Positions 44,110 to 51,804 of a DNA stretch of 64,000 nt are shown here, one piece after another. Every line of letters starts with the position of its first letter. The first letter of the stretch is position 1. The position numbers and the translations under genes are program-made. The notes beneath the pieces were generated by a model. It searched no databases. It saw nothing but the letters and a program-made list of their open reading frames with translations, and had not been told where the DNA came from. Source of the stretch: DAIPKP01 sp964545875 (GTDB lineage: Bacteria; Synergistota; Synergistia; Synergistales; Aminiphilaceae). The stretch covers positions 1 through 64,000 of the forward strand of contig CAZJHH010000010.1 of the NCBI GenBank assembly GCA_964545875.1. The letters are read 5' to 3'.

Positions 44110-44754
44110 TTAAATATTTTTCTCGATGCGGTACGCTATGATGTCCTGCACCGAAAGAACCGGCATGTCGTGACGGGATGCAAAGGTTTCGATTTGCGGA
44201 AACCGTGCCATGGTACCGTCGGGATTGGTAAGTTCGCAGAGCACTCCTGCGGGTCGAAGCCCCGCAAGCCTCATGAGATCCACCGTGGCTTCGGTATGCC
44301 CCTCCCGCTCCAGAACGCCCCCGGGTCGTGCCCGAAGGGGAAAAACGTGCCCGGGGCGATGGAGATCCTCCGGACGTGCTCCGGGGGCTGTGGCGGCTCG
44401 GACGGTTTGAAGTCGATCCCGGGCGGACACTCCCGTGGTGACTCCCCGGGCGGCTTCGATGGATACGGTGAAGGCGGTCTGGAAGGTGCTGCTGTTCTGC
44501 TCGGACATCATGGGCAAATCGAGTTCCGTCACCTTTTCCGGAGTAAGGCAGAGGCAGACGATGCCGCTGCACTCCCGGATAAGCATGGCCATCTGTTCCT
44601 CCTGAAGAAGCTCGGCGGAGAAAATAAGGTCTCCCTCGTTTTCGCGGTCTTCATCATCCGTTACGAGAACCCCTCCTCCCTGAGAAAGGGATTTCAGGGC
44701 CTTTTCAACGCGATCGATAGGGGTGGTGGCGGTAAAACAGGACGGCTGATTCAT
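44110..44754 (-). CDS. ribB: 3,4-Dihydroxy-2-butanone 4-phosphate synthase
   Basis: 214 residues, single domain without a fused GTP cyclohydrolase II. Signatures are VTDDEDRENEGDLIF (metal-binding acidic motif) and RPGHVFPLRARPGGVLEREGHTEA. It makes the four-carbon unit of riboflavin from ribulose 5-phosphate. The ATG at 44754 has GGAGGT 9 bases upstream; the ATG at 44763 is too close to it. It is expressed alone under an FMN riboswitch; other rib genes are not in the window. Confidence 0.93.
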   Translation of the reverse strand: MNQPSCFTATTPIDRVEKALKSLSQGGGVLVTDDEDRENEGDLIFSAELLQEEQMAMLIRECSGIVCLCLTPEKVTELDLPMMSEQNSSTFQTAFTVSIEAARGVTTGVSARDRLQTVRAATAPGARPEDLHRPGHVFPLRARPGGVLEREGHTEATVDLMRLAGLRPAGVLCELTNPDGTMARFPQIETFASRHDMPVLSVQDIIAYRIEKNI

Positions 44755-44828
44755 GGCGTACATACCTCCGTTAGAAAATTGGAATAGCCAGAACCAGGGC
44801 ACAGGTACATGGAAGGGGAAGAATGCCT

Positions 44829-44996
44829 CTATCCTCTTTCATCCGGACTGTAACCGTCGGCTCTGGATTTTCACCAGATCTGCTGACCTTATTCGCGAAG
44901 GAGGAGTTTGGGAGGTCTGCGAAAAAGCGCTCGCGGGCTCTCCGGAACATGCCGGAATACCGCCGGTGGGGAATTGCACCCCGCCCTGAGAACAGG
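44829..44996 (-). ncRNA. FMN riboswitch (RFN element)
   Basis: On the minus strand the leader contains the RFN landmarks in order: GGGCGGGGTGCAATTCCCC, CCGGCGGTATTCCGG, AGCCCGCGAGCG, GGTGAAAATCCAGAGCCGACGGT and AGTCCGGATGAAAGAGG (bases split here for brevity of motif). The stretch between it and ribB (44755-44828) has no T-run terminator, so control of translation is more likely than termination. Confidence 0.95.
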
Positions 44997-45003
44997 CGCT
45001 CAC

Positions 45004-45032
45004 ATGATAAATCCGGACCGCCGGGGTGTCAA
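45004..45032 (-). promoter_or_regulatory. Promoter of the FMN riboswitch-ribB unit
   Basis: On the minus strand: consensus -35 TTGACA (45027-45032), 17-base spacer, -10 TATCAT (45004-45009, 5 of 6). The start falls just ahead of the first helix of the riboswitch. Confidence 0.8.
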
Positions 45033-45111
45033 TCGGGATGGTAAAAAAGTTGCGCCGGGGAAGTAAAAAAGGAAAAAAGAGAGCATTTATGGGATAAATC
45101 TTGATTTTTCA

Positions 45112-45348
45112 TGTGATTCGGGAGAAGATGTGCGTGCTGAAACAAAGCGTATCGGCACCCAGAGAAGACATCGTTTCCTGAGGTTTCGCCGGGACGTTTT
45201 GGGAAAAAGTGGCGAGAAAAAAGTGGTTTTCCCAAAAATATTTCTGGACGAAACGAAAGGGAGCCGGGCGGTGGGCATGAGTGACGAGAGAAAAGTCTCC
45301 TGCCGCTATTACCGGAGTTGCGGGGCGGTGTATGCCGTCCCGTTTTTT
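45112..45348 (+). ncRNA. Possible small RNA ending in an orphan terminator
   Basis: The gap between ribB and the peroxiredoxin gene holds structured DNA but no convincing gene. An 11-bp inverted repeat TTTTGGGAAAA/TTTTCCCAAAA (45197-45207, 45227-45237) is followed by a rho-independent terminator at 45321-45348 (CGGGGCGG, loop TGTATG, CCGTCCCG, then six T). A terminator without an upstream gene on its strand suggests a short transcript. A 78-residue frame (45130-45366) runs through the terminator and looks accidental. The 5' end is a guess. Confidence 0.4.
45321..45348 (+). terminator. Orphan rho-independent terminator
   Basis: 8-bp GC-rich stem with one G-T pair, 6-base loop and T6. No annotated plus-strand gene lies upstream; see the possible small RNA. 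Confidence 0.75.
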
Positions 45349-45477
45349 GTTGCCTCTGTTTATTAACGTAAAATGCATGATGAAAAGTGTTTTGGAAAAA
45401 GGATTGCAGAGCCTCTTTATTTGAAGGTATTACGTATTGATAGAAACCATTTTTTTTGTTATCCTTGAACGTATAAG

Positions 45478-45504
45478 GAGCTCTTCTGAAAGAGCTCTTA
45501 TAAT
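45478..45504 (+). promoter_or_regulatory. Palindrome and -10 box before the peroxiredoxin gene
   Basis: A perfect inverted repeat GAGCTCTT-CTGA-AAGAGCTC (45478-45497) abuts a perfect -10 TATAAT (45499-45504) that lacks a -35 hexamer. The palindrome occupies the -35 position and may be an activator or redox-regulator site. A second, more conventional promoter lies just upstream (TTGATA 45437-45442, 17 bases, TATCCT). The hairpin could instead be a weak terminator. Confidence 0.5.
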
Positions 45505-45549
45505 TTTCGGAAGCCCTACGGATTATAGTGTCGAATTGGAGGGATAATC

Positions 45550-46266
45550 ATGGCTGAAGAGCAGATCGGATGTGCTCGTCCTACGGGAGCTCAGGTAGGT
45601 GATGAGCCTCAGGAGAGTTCGGGCAGAACGGAACCCCAGAAGGGAGGAACCCCAGTAATGACAGCTAAAGTAGGTGCCAAGGCTCCGGATTTTCAGGCCC
45701 CCGCATATTACCGCGGAAAGTTTACGTCGGTGAAACTTTCGGATTTTCTTGGAAAATGGGTCATGCTTTGCTTCTATCCCGGAGATTTTACCTTCGTCTG
45801 AGCAACTGAAGTGTCAGCGGTCGCTGCCAATTACGAAAAGTTGCAGAAACTCGGAGCGGAGGTTATTTCGATGAGCGTGGACAGCCAGTTCGTCCACAAG
45901 GTATGGAATGATCAGGAGCTTTCCAAAATGGCGGAAAGGGATGTTCCCTTCCATATGGCTTCGGACGGTTCCGGAAGCGTGGGAAGAGCCTACGGGGTAT
46001 ATGACGAGAACGCCGGAGTGGAACTTCGGGGACGGTTCATCATCGATCCCGATGGAGTTATTCAGGCCATGGAAGTGCTTACACCTCCGGTGGGCCGCAA
46101 GCTGGATGAGACCATTCGGCAGCTTCAGGCCTACCAGCATGTTCGAGCTACCAAGGGTGCCGAGGTATGTCCTGCGGGATGGGAGCCGGGAAAGAAGGTT
46201 CTCAGGCCCGGACCGGATCTCGTGGCGAATGTCTGGAAGGAATGGAGTCCTCTCAAGGACCACTAA
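45550..46266 (+). CDS. Selenocysteine-containing peroxiredoxin (AhpC/Prx1 type)
   Basis: 238 residues if the TGA at 45799-45801 is read as selenocysteine. The frame before it ends YPGDFTFV and the frame after it begins ATEVSAVAANYEKL; in normal 2-Cys peroxiredoxins this is FTFVCPTE, so Sec84 replaces the peroxidatic Cys exactly. The resolving Cys207 is in EVCPAGWEPGK. A hairpin CAGC-GGTC-GCTG (45815-45826) puts a GG-starting loop 18 bases after the TGA, as bacterial SECIS elements require. An N-terminal extension (MAEEQIGCARPTG) precedes the Prx core; the ATG at 45550 follows GGAGGG, and an internal ATG at 45658 also has a ribosome site (AAGGGAGGAA). The enzyme would reduce peroxides with thioredoxin-like donors. 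Confidence 0.93.
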
Positions 46267-46377
46267 AATTCAGGCAGAGGATCCAATGCCAAAGTAGCCG
46301 AAAAACCGTATCTTCCGAAAAATATGATGTGCTTAAAAAATCTTTGGTTTTTTCCTTGGGAAAGAGCCACGTTACGG

Positions 46378-46425
46378 AAGAGCGCCGGAGAACGAACCAG
46401 AAGGTTTGTTCTCCGGCGCTCTTTT
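46378..46425. terminator. Terminator between peroxiredoxin and flavodoxin genes
   Basis: A stem of about 20 bp with one mismatch (core AGAGCGCCGGAGAAC and complement), loop AGAA, T-run on the plus side. It separates the convergent peroxiredoxin and flavodoxin-like genes. Confidence 0.85.
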
Positions 46426-46445
46426 GCTGTTTTTCCGTGGGGTGC

Positions 46446-47108
46446 TTACTCCAGGGGACGATCGAAACGTTTGGAGTAGGCTCCGTTTTTTTTCAACTCT
46501 CGATCCCAGAAAAAATAATTCGCCAGGGGGAGTATGAGGCGTACCGGCAGAGAGGGAAGTCTCCGGGGCCCGGTGAGAGAGGCGAGAATCTTTTCATCCA
46601 GTTTCCCCGTTTCCGCATAGATGCGCCCGAGATCCTCGTAACGTTGAAGCAGCTTTTTTCCCCGGCGCCTCGTGGCCCGATGCCGGGTTCCTTCGCCGCC
46701 TCCCATGCGGATAACCCCGGGGCAGGGAGCTCCGAGGCGTCGGGCCAGCTTCAAGAGATACGCCTTCATGGGACGGGTGTGAGTCTCTTCGGGGAAGCCC
46801 GTTTGAATGAGAAAGATCATCTGTACAGATTCCCAGGATCCTCCGTGGGGCTCCAGGGCTTCGATGAATTTTTTGACGATCCCCGGCATGGCATCCACGT
46901 AGATGGGAAAGGCCAGCATAAAGGTGAATTCCCGGGAGAAGGATTGAAGGGCTTTTCCGAAGTCCCCGGGGTCTGCGAGAAAAAATTCCCGAAAGCGGTT
47001 TTCCGGGAATTTTTCGGCGTCGCAAAATCCCTTTGCGAAGGCTCGGGTAAGCACCGCAGAGTTGCTTTTTTCCCCTCGGGGGGAGCCGTTAAAAATGTTC
47101 AAGTGCAT
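46446..47108 (-). CDS. Flavodoxin-like NAD(P)H oxidoreductase family protein
   Basis: 220 residues. The N-terminal FMN-phosphate loop NIFNGSPRGEKSNSAVL and a middle FMLAFPIYVDAMPGIVKKFIEAL are those of the NADPH-dependent FMN reductase/flavodoxin-2 superfamily. The C-terminal third (RRRGKKLLQRYEDLGRIYAE and a hydrophobic LPLANYFFW) is an added helical part. GAGGAGGTG precedes the ATG at 47108, which lies inside the end of the upstream gene (20-base overlap), so the two are coupled. Confidence 0.8.
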   Translation of the reverse strand: MHLNIFNGSPRGEKSNSAVLTRAFAKGFCDAEKFPENRFREFFLADPGDFGKALQSFSREFTFMLAFPIYVDAMPGIVKKFIEALEPHGGSWESVQMIFLIQTGFPEETHTRPMKAYLLKLARRLGAPCPGVIRMGGGEGTRHRATRRRGKKLLQRYEDLGRIYAETGKLDEKILASLTGPRRLPSLPVRLILPLANYFFWDRELKKNGAYSKRFDRPLE

Positions 47109-47649
47109 GGTGCACCTCCTCGAAATTCTCCTCCAGGGGGCGGGCAAAAAGAAAGCGGGAGTGGGCATTTCGAGCGAATCGCTCGAAGGCGGCGGTGATA
47201 ATCCCGATGTCTTCCTCGTCCGTATCCTCCTCGGGTTCGTAGAGCAACGCAAGAAGAGGATTTTTGTCGTACCGCATGGGATGACGGCATTCTCCGTTTT
47301 TATCCAGTTCTATGTAGGGCAGGGCCTGGGGTATGAACCGATCGATGGATGTCTTCAGGAGTCCCGAAGGAAATCCCAGAATCAGAGGGGAGACGAAGAT
47401 GGCCAGGTCCGCCCAAACCAGGGATTTTAAAAACGCCACGTGGTCATCCTTGAAGATGCAGATCCCGGGCGTTCGAAGCCAGCAGGAAAAACAGCCCGTG
47501 CAGCTGGCGATGTCCTTTTCCGCCAGGCGAATACTTTCTACGGTATGCCCTTGAGAGAGGAGGAATAGATGGAGCTTTTCAAGGCGCTTCCGAAAGGGAA
47601 AGGCCTCGTTTGTTTCCCGGGGATCGCCGTCCACGAGGAATATGCGCAT
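47089..47649 (-). CDS. Flavodoxin-like iron-sulfur flavoprotein family protein
   Basis: 186 residues, flavodoxin fold. A Cys cluster CTGCFSCWLRTPGIC (about residues 50-64) follows the first half, a pattern of NADPH-dependent FMN reductases and iron-sulfur flavoproteins; the later WADLAIFVSPLILGFPSGLLK is the FMN-ring segment. Its end overlaps the next flavodoxin-like gene; the two may form a heterodimer. Physiological partner unknown. The ribosome site is weak. Confidence 0.78.
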   Translation of the reverse strand: MRIFLVDGDPRETNEAFPFRKRLEKLHLFLLSQGHTVESIRLAEKDIASCTGCFSCWLRTPGICIFKDDHVAFLKSLVWADLAIFVSPLILGFPSGLLKTSIDRFIPQALPYIELDKNGECRHPMRYDKNPLLALLYEPEEDTDEEDIGIITAAFERFARNAHSRFLFARPLEENFEEVHHALEHF

Positions 47650-47710
47650 GGAAATATCACCGTCCTGTGTGTATGAGATTTCCTTTGAGGTTTTTACACT
47701 CCTCGGAAGC

Positions 47711-48433
47711 CTATCCGAAAAAAGGGCTTTCGGATGGGCCGGGGGTTTTTGTGTTATCGGGCTTTTTCAGAGGATGGGGATCCAGAGATTTCATGGAGAG
47801 GTTTACATGCCGCCGCATGAGGGCCACCGCCAGATTGGGATCTTTCAGGCGGAGGGCCTCGTGAAGCTGCCGATGCTCCTCCAGGCTCGGATTGGTATCG
47901 AAATCGAAAAAGGATTCGTAGAACACCATGTAGACGTTGGTTCGGGCGAGGATGTTGTCGATGTATTCCTTGAGAACCACGTTGCCGCTGGATTCCGCGA
48001 TGATCTGGTGGAAGGTCACGTTGATATCGAGATAGGCTTCGGTGTCCCGCTGTTTGAAAATCTCCTCCTCCTCCTGAATGGCTTCTTCCAGGCGGCAGAG
48101 CTGGAGGGGGGTAATCCGGGAGGCCGCTTTGTGTACCGCCAGGGTTTCCAGATGTTCCCGGACTTCGTAGGCATTTTCCATTTCTTCCATACTGGGAGAG
48201 GCGAGCCGGGCTCCGCTGTTGGGGATAATGATAACCAGCCCCTCGTTGGCAAGCCTCCGAATGGCCTCCCGTACGGGGGTACGGCTGAGCTGCATCTCCT
48301 CCGCAAGCCCCACTTCCGGCAATCTCTGCCCCGGTTTAAGCTCTTTAGAAATTATTTTATGGCGCAGCGCGTGGTAGACGTAGTCTGCGCTGGTGGCGTA
48401 AAAGGGCATATCCTTAGGGCGGGATGTCTGCAT
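47711..48433 (-). CDS. GntR-family regulator with FCD domain
   Basis: 240 residues. The N-terminal winged helix is recognised by LRHKIISKELKPGQRLPEVGLAEE and SRTPVREAIRRLANEGLV; the C-terminal all-helical FCD domain has the metal/ligand residues in YEVREHLETLAVHKAA, DINVTFHQIIAESSGN and EHRQLHEAL. FCD regulators usually sense small organic or amino acids. The ATG at 48433 follows AAGGGAG. It is read divergently from the dehydrogenase-P-protein-paralog operon and is its natural regulator. Confidence 0.9.
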   Translation of the reverse strand: MQTSRPKDMPFYATSADYVYHALRHKIISKELKPGQRLPEVGLAEEMQLSRTPVREAIRRLANEGLVIIIPNSGARLASPSMEEMENAYEVREHLETLAVHKAASRITPLQLCRLEEAIQEEEEIFKQRDTEAYLDINVTFHQIIAESSGNVVLKEYIDNILARTNVYMVFYESFFDFDTNPSLEEHRQLHEALRLKDPNLAVALMRRHVNLSMKSLDPHPLKKPDNTKTPGPSESPFFG

Positions 48434-48620
48434 GGCAAAAAAACTCCCTTCTTTTCGCGTACTTCTCGAATATTTTTGAATGCGCAATATTGTACTTGCT
48501 GTATCCCGTTTTGTCGATCCGTAATTGATATTTTTGAAAAACATACAAGAATGTTTTTGAGAAAATCCATGAAAAGACTCGCTTTCACGGGTGTTTTCGG
48601 TTTTTGTCCCAAAGATGCTC

Positions 48621-48668
48621 TTGACAGAAAAAACGTTTTATCGTACATATATGAATACCATGTATTCA
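48621..48668 (+). promoter_or_regulatory. Promoter and palindromic operator of the P-protein-paralog operon
   Basis: -35 TTGACA (48621-48626), 17-base spacer, weak -10 TACATA (48644-48649), then the perfect inverted repeat TGAATAC-CAT-GTATTCA (48652-48668) over the expected start site. This is a fitting operator for the divergent GntR/FCD regulator, acting as a repressor. The rest of the intergenic region 48434-48742 is AT-rich with no gene seen. Confidence 0.7.
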
Positions 48669-48742
48669 ATGAGTACCATATTTCCTTTGGATCTCTCGGG
48701 AGTGTCTCGTCTTCTTTTTACAAAAGTACGGAGGTGTTCGGT

Positions 48743-49495
48743 ATGGCCCAGTATCCGGATTTACAGCATAAGAGCGTCATCGTTACGGGAGGAGCCAGCG
48801 GTATCGGCCTTGCCACGGCGGAGCGTTTTGCCCGGGAGGGTGCCCGGGTGGTGGTTTTCGACATCAATCCGAAGGCCCTGGAGAAGATTGCCCGGGAGCA
48901 TCCGGAATTTGCCGGGGCCTTACAGGTGGATGTCAGCTCTCCCGAAGAGGTGGAACAAGGCTTCGGGGAGGCGGAAAAACTGGCGGGGAGCGTGGATGTT
49001 CTCGTGGCCAACGCGGGAATCAGCCTGCGGTCTCCCTTCGCGGATATCTCCTGGGAACAGTGGCGCCGGGTGATGGGAATCAATCTGGACGGGATTTTTC
49101 TCTGCGCCCGGGAGGCGGCGCGACGCATGATCCTCCGGAAAGAGGGAGTCATTCTTATGACCGCCTCCACCAACGGCACCGAAGGACATCCTTTCTATGC
49201 GGATTACAACGCCTCCAAGGCGGGAGTGATCCTGCTCTGCAAGACCATGGCTCTGGAGCTTGCCCCCAGAATCCGGGTGAATGCGGTTTGCCCCGGATAC
49301 GTGCTGACCCCCATGCAGAAGGCGGAATACACGCCGGAGATGTTGGAGGCCACGAATGAGAAGATTCCCATGAAGCGCCACGCCGCGCCGGAAGAGGTGG
49401 CAGGGCTTTTTGCCTTTCTGGCCTCCTCCGAAGCTGCCTATATTACGGGAGCGGAAATTCCCATCGACGGCGGCGAGACTGCAGGGCTGGCATAG
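48743..49495 (+). CDS. Short-chain dehydrogenase/reductase (first)
   Basis: 250 residues, classical SDR. It has TGGASGIG for the dinucleotide, Asp in VVFDIN suggesting NAD(H), the NAG motif in VANAGIS, the catalytic Ser/Tyr/Lys with YNASK, and the C-terminal ITGAEIPIDGGETAG. It oxidises or reduces a secondary alcohol; substrate unknown. The ATG at 48743 follows ACGGAGGTG; the frame continues far upstream but antisense to the regulator, without meaning. First gene of the operon. Confidence 0.9.
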   Translation: MAQYPDLQHKSVIVTGGASGIGLATAERFAREGARVVVFDINPKALEKIAREHPEFAGALQVDVSSPEEVEQGFGEAEKLAGSVDVLVANAGISLRSPFADISWEQWRRVMGINLDGIFLCAREAARRMILRKEGVILMTASTNGTEGHPFYADYNASKAGVILLCKTMALELAPRIRVNAVCPGYVLTPMQKAEYTPEMLEATNEKIPMKRHAAPEEVAGLFAFLASSEAAYITGAEIPIDGGETAGLA

Positions 49496-49575
49496 ATTTT
49501 GGAAGGCACGCCCTTTTTTGCCGAGGTTGATGGCGAGAAGGGCAAGCAAATCGAAAAACACGGAGGAAGGAAAAT

Positions 49576-50340
49576 ATGGATTTCACAAATTTTTTCGGTC
49601 TTTTCGGCAAGATTGTGGTGGTTACGGGGGCCGCTTCGGGAATCGGCCATGGAGTGGCTTCCTTTCTCCACGAGGCGGGAGCCTCGGTGGTGCTGGTGGA
49701 CCTGGATCGGGAAAAGGGAGAGAAGGCCGCCCGGGAGATGGGAGAGCGGGCCTTTTTTCTGCCCTGCAACGTGGCGTGCGAGGAGGATTGCAAGGCTCTT
49801 GGAGAGGCTTTGAAGGGGAAGTTCTCCAGCATCCATGCTCTGGTGAACTGCGCCGGGGTGATCCGCCGGAAGAACGCGGTGGAGCTGGAGGAAAAGGATT
49901 GGAATCTTTCCATCGACGTGAGTCTCAAGGGAACCTGGCTGGTTTCCAAGTACCTCCTCCCTCTCATGATGGAAAAGGGAGGCAGCGTGGTGAACATCGG
50001 TTCCGGCTGGGGAATCAAGGGCGGTCCCAACGCGGTTTCCTACTGTGCCGCCAAGGGAGGCATCGTGAATATGACCCGGGCCATGTGCATCGACCACGGA
50101 ACTCAAAACATCCGAGTGAACTGCGTCTCTCCGGGAGACGTGGATACCCCTCTCCTGCGGAGCGAAGCGGTGCAGTTGGGACTGGATATGGACGAGTGGC
50201 TTCGGGAGAGTGCGGACCGCCCCCTGGGACGCATCGGCACCCCCGAGGATATCGCCAAGGCGGTTTACTTTTTGGTAAGTGATCTCTCCCCCTGGGTAAG
50301 CGGGGCGAATCTGGTAGTGGACGGCGGGGGCACCGCATAA
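49576..50340 (+). CDS. Short-chain dehydrogenase/reductase (second)
   Basis: 254 residues, classical SDR: TGAASGIG, LVDLD with an acidic residue favouring NAD(H), NCAGVI, catalytic YCAAK and the end VSGANLVVDGGGTA. It is not a recent copy of the first SDR; they differ throughout. GGAGGAAGG precedes the ATG. Lying 80 bases after the first SDR and 30 before the GcvPA paralog, it probably works on the same compound or a successive intermediate. Confidence 0.9.
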   Translation: MDFTNFFGLFGKIVVVTGAASGIGHGVASFLHEAGASVVLVDLDREKGEKAAREMGERAFFLPCNVACEEDCKALGEALKGKFSSIHALVNCAGVIRRKNAVELEEKDWNLSIDVSLKGTWLVSKYLLPLMMEKGGSVVNIGSGWGIKGGPNAVSYCAAKGGIVNMTRAMCIDHGTQNIRVNCVSPGDVDTPLLRSEAVQLGLDMDEWLRESADRPLGRIGTPEDIAKAVYFLVSDLSPWVSGANLVVDGGGTA

Positions 50341-50370
50341 CCCCCGTATTGAGAGAAGGAGGAGTTTTTT

Positions 50371-51765
50371 ATGGCGGATCGAAAGAAAACGGTCTATCCC
50401 TACATTCCCAACTCCGCTCCGGAGGTGCAGGAGGAGATGCTCGCCTCCATCGGAGCGGCAAGCATCGACGAGTTTTACGAGTGTATTCCCGAGCCTTTGC
50501 GGTTTACGGGGAAGATGGATCTTCCCGAGCCCCTTCTGGATGAATACAGCCTGAAGCGACACATGGAGAAGATGCTCCGGAAGAACCGGGGAACCCATGA
50601 ACACCTGAACTTTATGGGGGGGGGATGCTGGCAGCATTCCGTGCCCGCAGTGTGCGACGAGATCAATCACCGTTCGGAATTTCTCACCGCCTACGCCGGG
50701 GAGCCTTACGAGGATCATGGGCGTTTTCAGGCTCTCTTTGAATATACCAGCATGATGGGAGAGCTTCTGGAGATGGATGCGGTGAATGTACCCACCTACG
50801 ACGGCTCCCAGGCGGCGGCCACGTCGATTCGGATGGCCTGCCGGATTACCGGTCGGGATACGGTGCTGGTGGCGGAAAACGTCCATCCCGAACGGATGTT
50901 GGTGATCCGCAACTACTGTCATCCCGGAGTGACCCTCCGCAGGGTTCCCTTCTGCGAAAAGACGGGAACCCTGGATATGGAGGCTCTGAAAAAGAATATA
51001 ACCCCGGAGGTAGCGGGGCTCTACGTGGAGAACCCCAACTTCCTGGGGTGTCTCGAAGTGGAGGCCTCGAAAATGGCGGAGCTGCTTCACTCTTCGGGAG
51101 CTCTCTTTATCGTCGGAGCGGACCCCAGCTCCCTGGGGGCTCTCACGCCTCCCGTACAGTACGGAGCGGACATGGTCTGCGGAGAGATTCAGCCTCTTGG
51201 AATGCACATGTACGCCGGAGGTGCCCGGGCGGGGTTCATCGCTACCCGGGATGAGGAACGCTTCGTGCAGCAGTTTCCCTCCCGGCTCTTCGGTATCGCT
51301 CCAACCACTCACAAGGAGTGGGGCTTCGGGGACGTGGCCTGGGAGCGTACCTCCTTCGCCAAACGGGAAGAGGCGGTGGAGTTCGTGGGAACCGCTTCGG
51401 CCCTCTGGGGAATTACCGCGGGGGTCTATCTTGCCCTTATGGGGCCCCAGGGGATGAAGGAGCTCGGAGAGGGGATCTTCCAGCGCTCCGCCTATCTGGC
51501 GGAAAAAATGGCGGAGCTTCCGGGGGTGAAGGTGCTTTTCGAGGGAACTCCCTTCTTCAAGGAATTCGGAGTGAACTTCGAGGGCACCGGAAAAACCGTG
51601 AAAACCATTAACGAAGCCCTTTTGGAAAAGGGAGTCTTCGGATGCCTGGACCTTTCCGAGGATTTCCCCTCCCTGGGACAGACCGGGCTCTTTTGCGTCA
51701 CCGAGGTACACAGCCGGGAAGATATGGACACCCTTGTCCGTCTCCTGAAGGAGATCCTGGGCTAA
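50371..51765 (+). CDS. GcvPA paralog, glycine dehydrogenase subunit 1-like protein
   Basis: 464 residues, aligned over its length with GcvPA at 4412-5764 (shared start YIPNSAPEVQEEML, FEYTSMMGELLEMDAVN, ALMGPQGMKEL). Differences are concentrated in conserved places: GAGAYDHFVP has become GGGCWQHSVP, the SYTPYQPEMSQG segment is replaced by AYAGEPYEDHG, and the RREKATSNIC block is missing (KREEAVEFVGTASALWG instead). So it is a paralog with a changed pocket and not a second copy of the glycine enzyme. AAGGAGGAG precedes the ATG. Automated annotation would call it glycine dehydrogenase; I doubt glycine is the substrate. Confidence 0.85.
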   Translation: MADRKKTVYPYIPNSAPEVQEEMLASIGAASIDEFYECIPEPLRFTGKMDLPEPLLDEYSLKRHMEKMLRKNRGTHEHLNFMGGGCWQHSVPAVCDEINHRSEFLTAYAGEPYEDHGRFQALFEYTSMMGELLEMDAVNVPTYDGSQAAATSIRMACRITGRDTVLVAENVHPERMLVIRNYCHPGVTLRRVPFCEKTGTLDMEALKKNITPEVAGLYVENPNFLGCLEVEASKMAELLHSSGALFIVGADPSSLGALTPPVQYGADMVCGEIQPLGMHMYAGGARAGFIATRDEERFVQQFPSRLFGIAPTTHKEWGFGDVAWERTSFAKREEAVEFVGTASALWGITAGVYLALMGPQGMKELGEGIFQRSAYLAEKMAELPGVKVLFEGTPFFKEFGVNFEGTGKTVKTINEALLEKGVFGCLDLSEDFPSLGQTGLFCVTEVHSREDMDTLVRLLKEILG

Positions 51766-51804
51766 ATCCGGGATTTTCGAGAAAAAGAGAAAGGACGATC
51801 CTTC

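Noticed and set aside
45130..45366. A 78-codon frame between ribB and the peroxiredoxin
   Set aside because: No ribosome site, and it continues through a rho-independent terminator; a small RNA explains the region better.
47642..48742. Upstream extension of the first SDR through the regulator gene
   Set aside because: It is antisense to a good GntR/FCD gene; the SDR fold begins at the ATG at 48743, which has a ribosome site.
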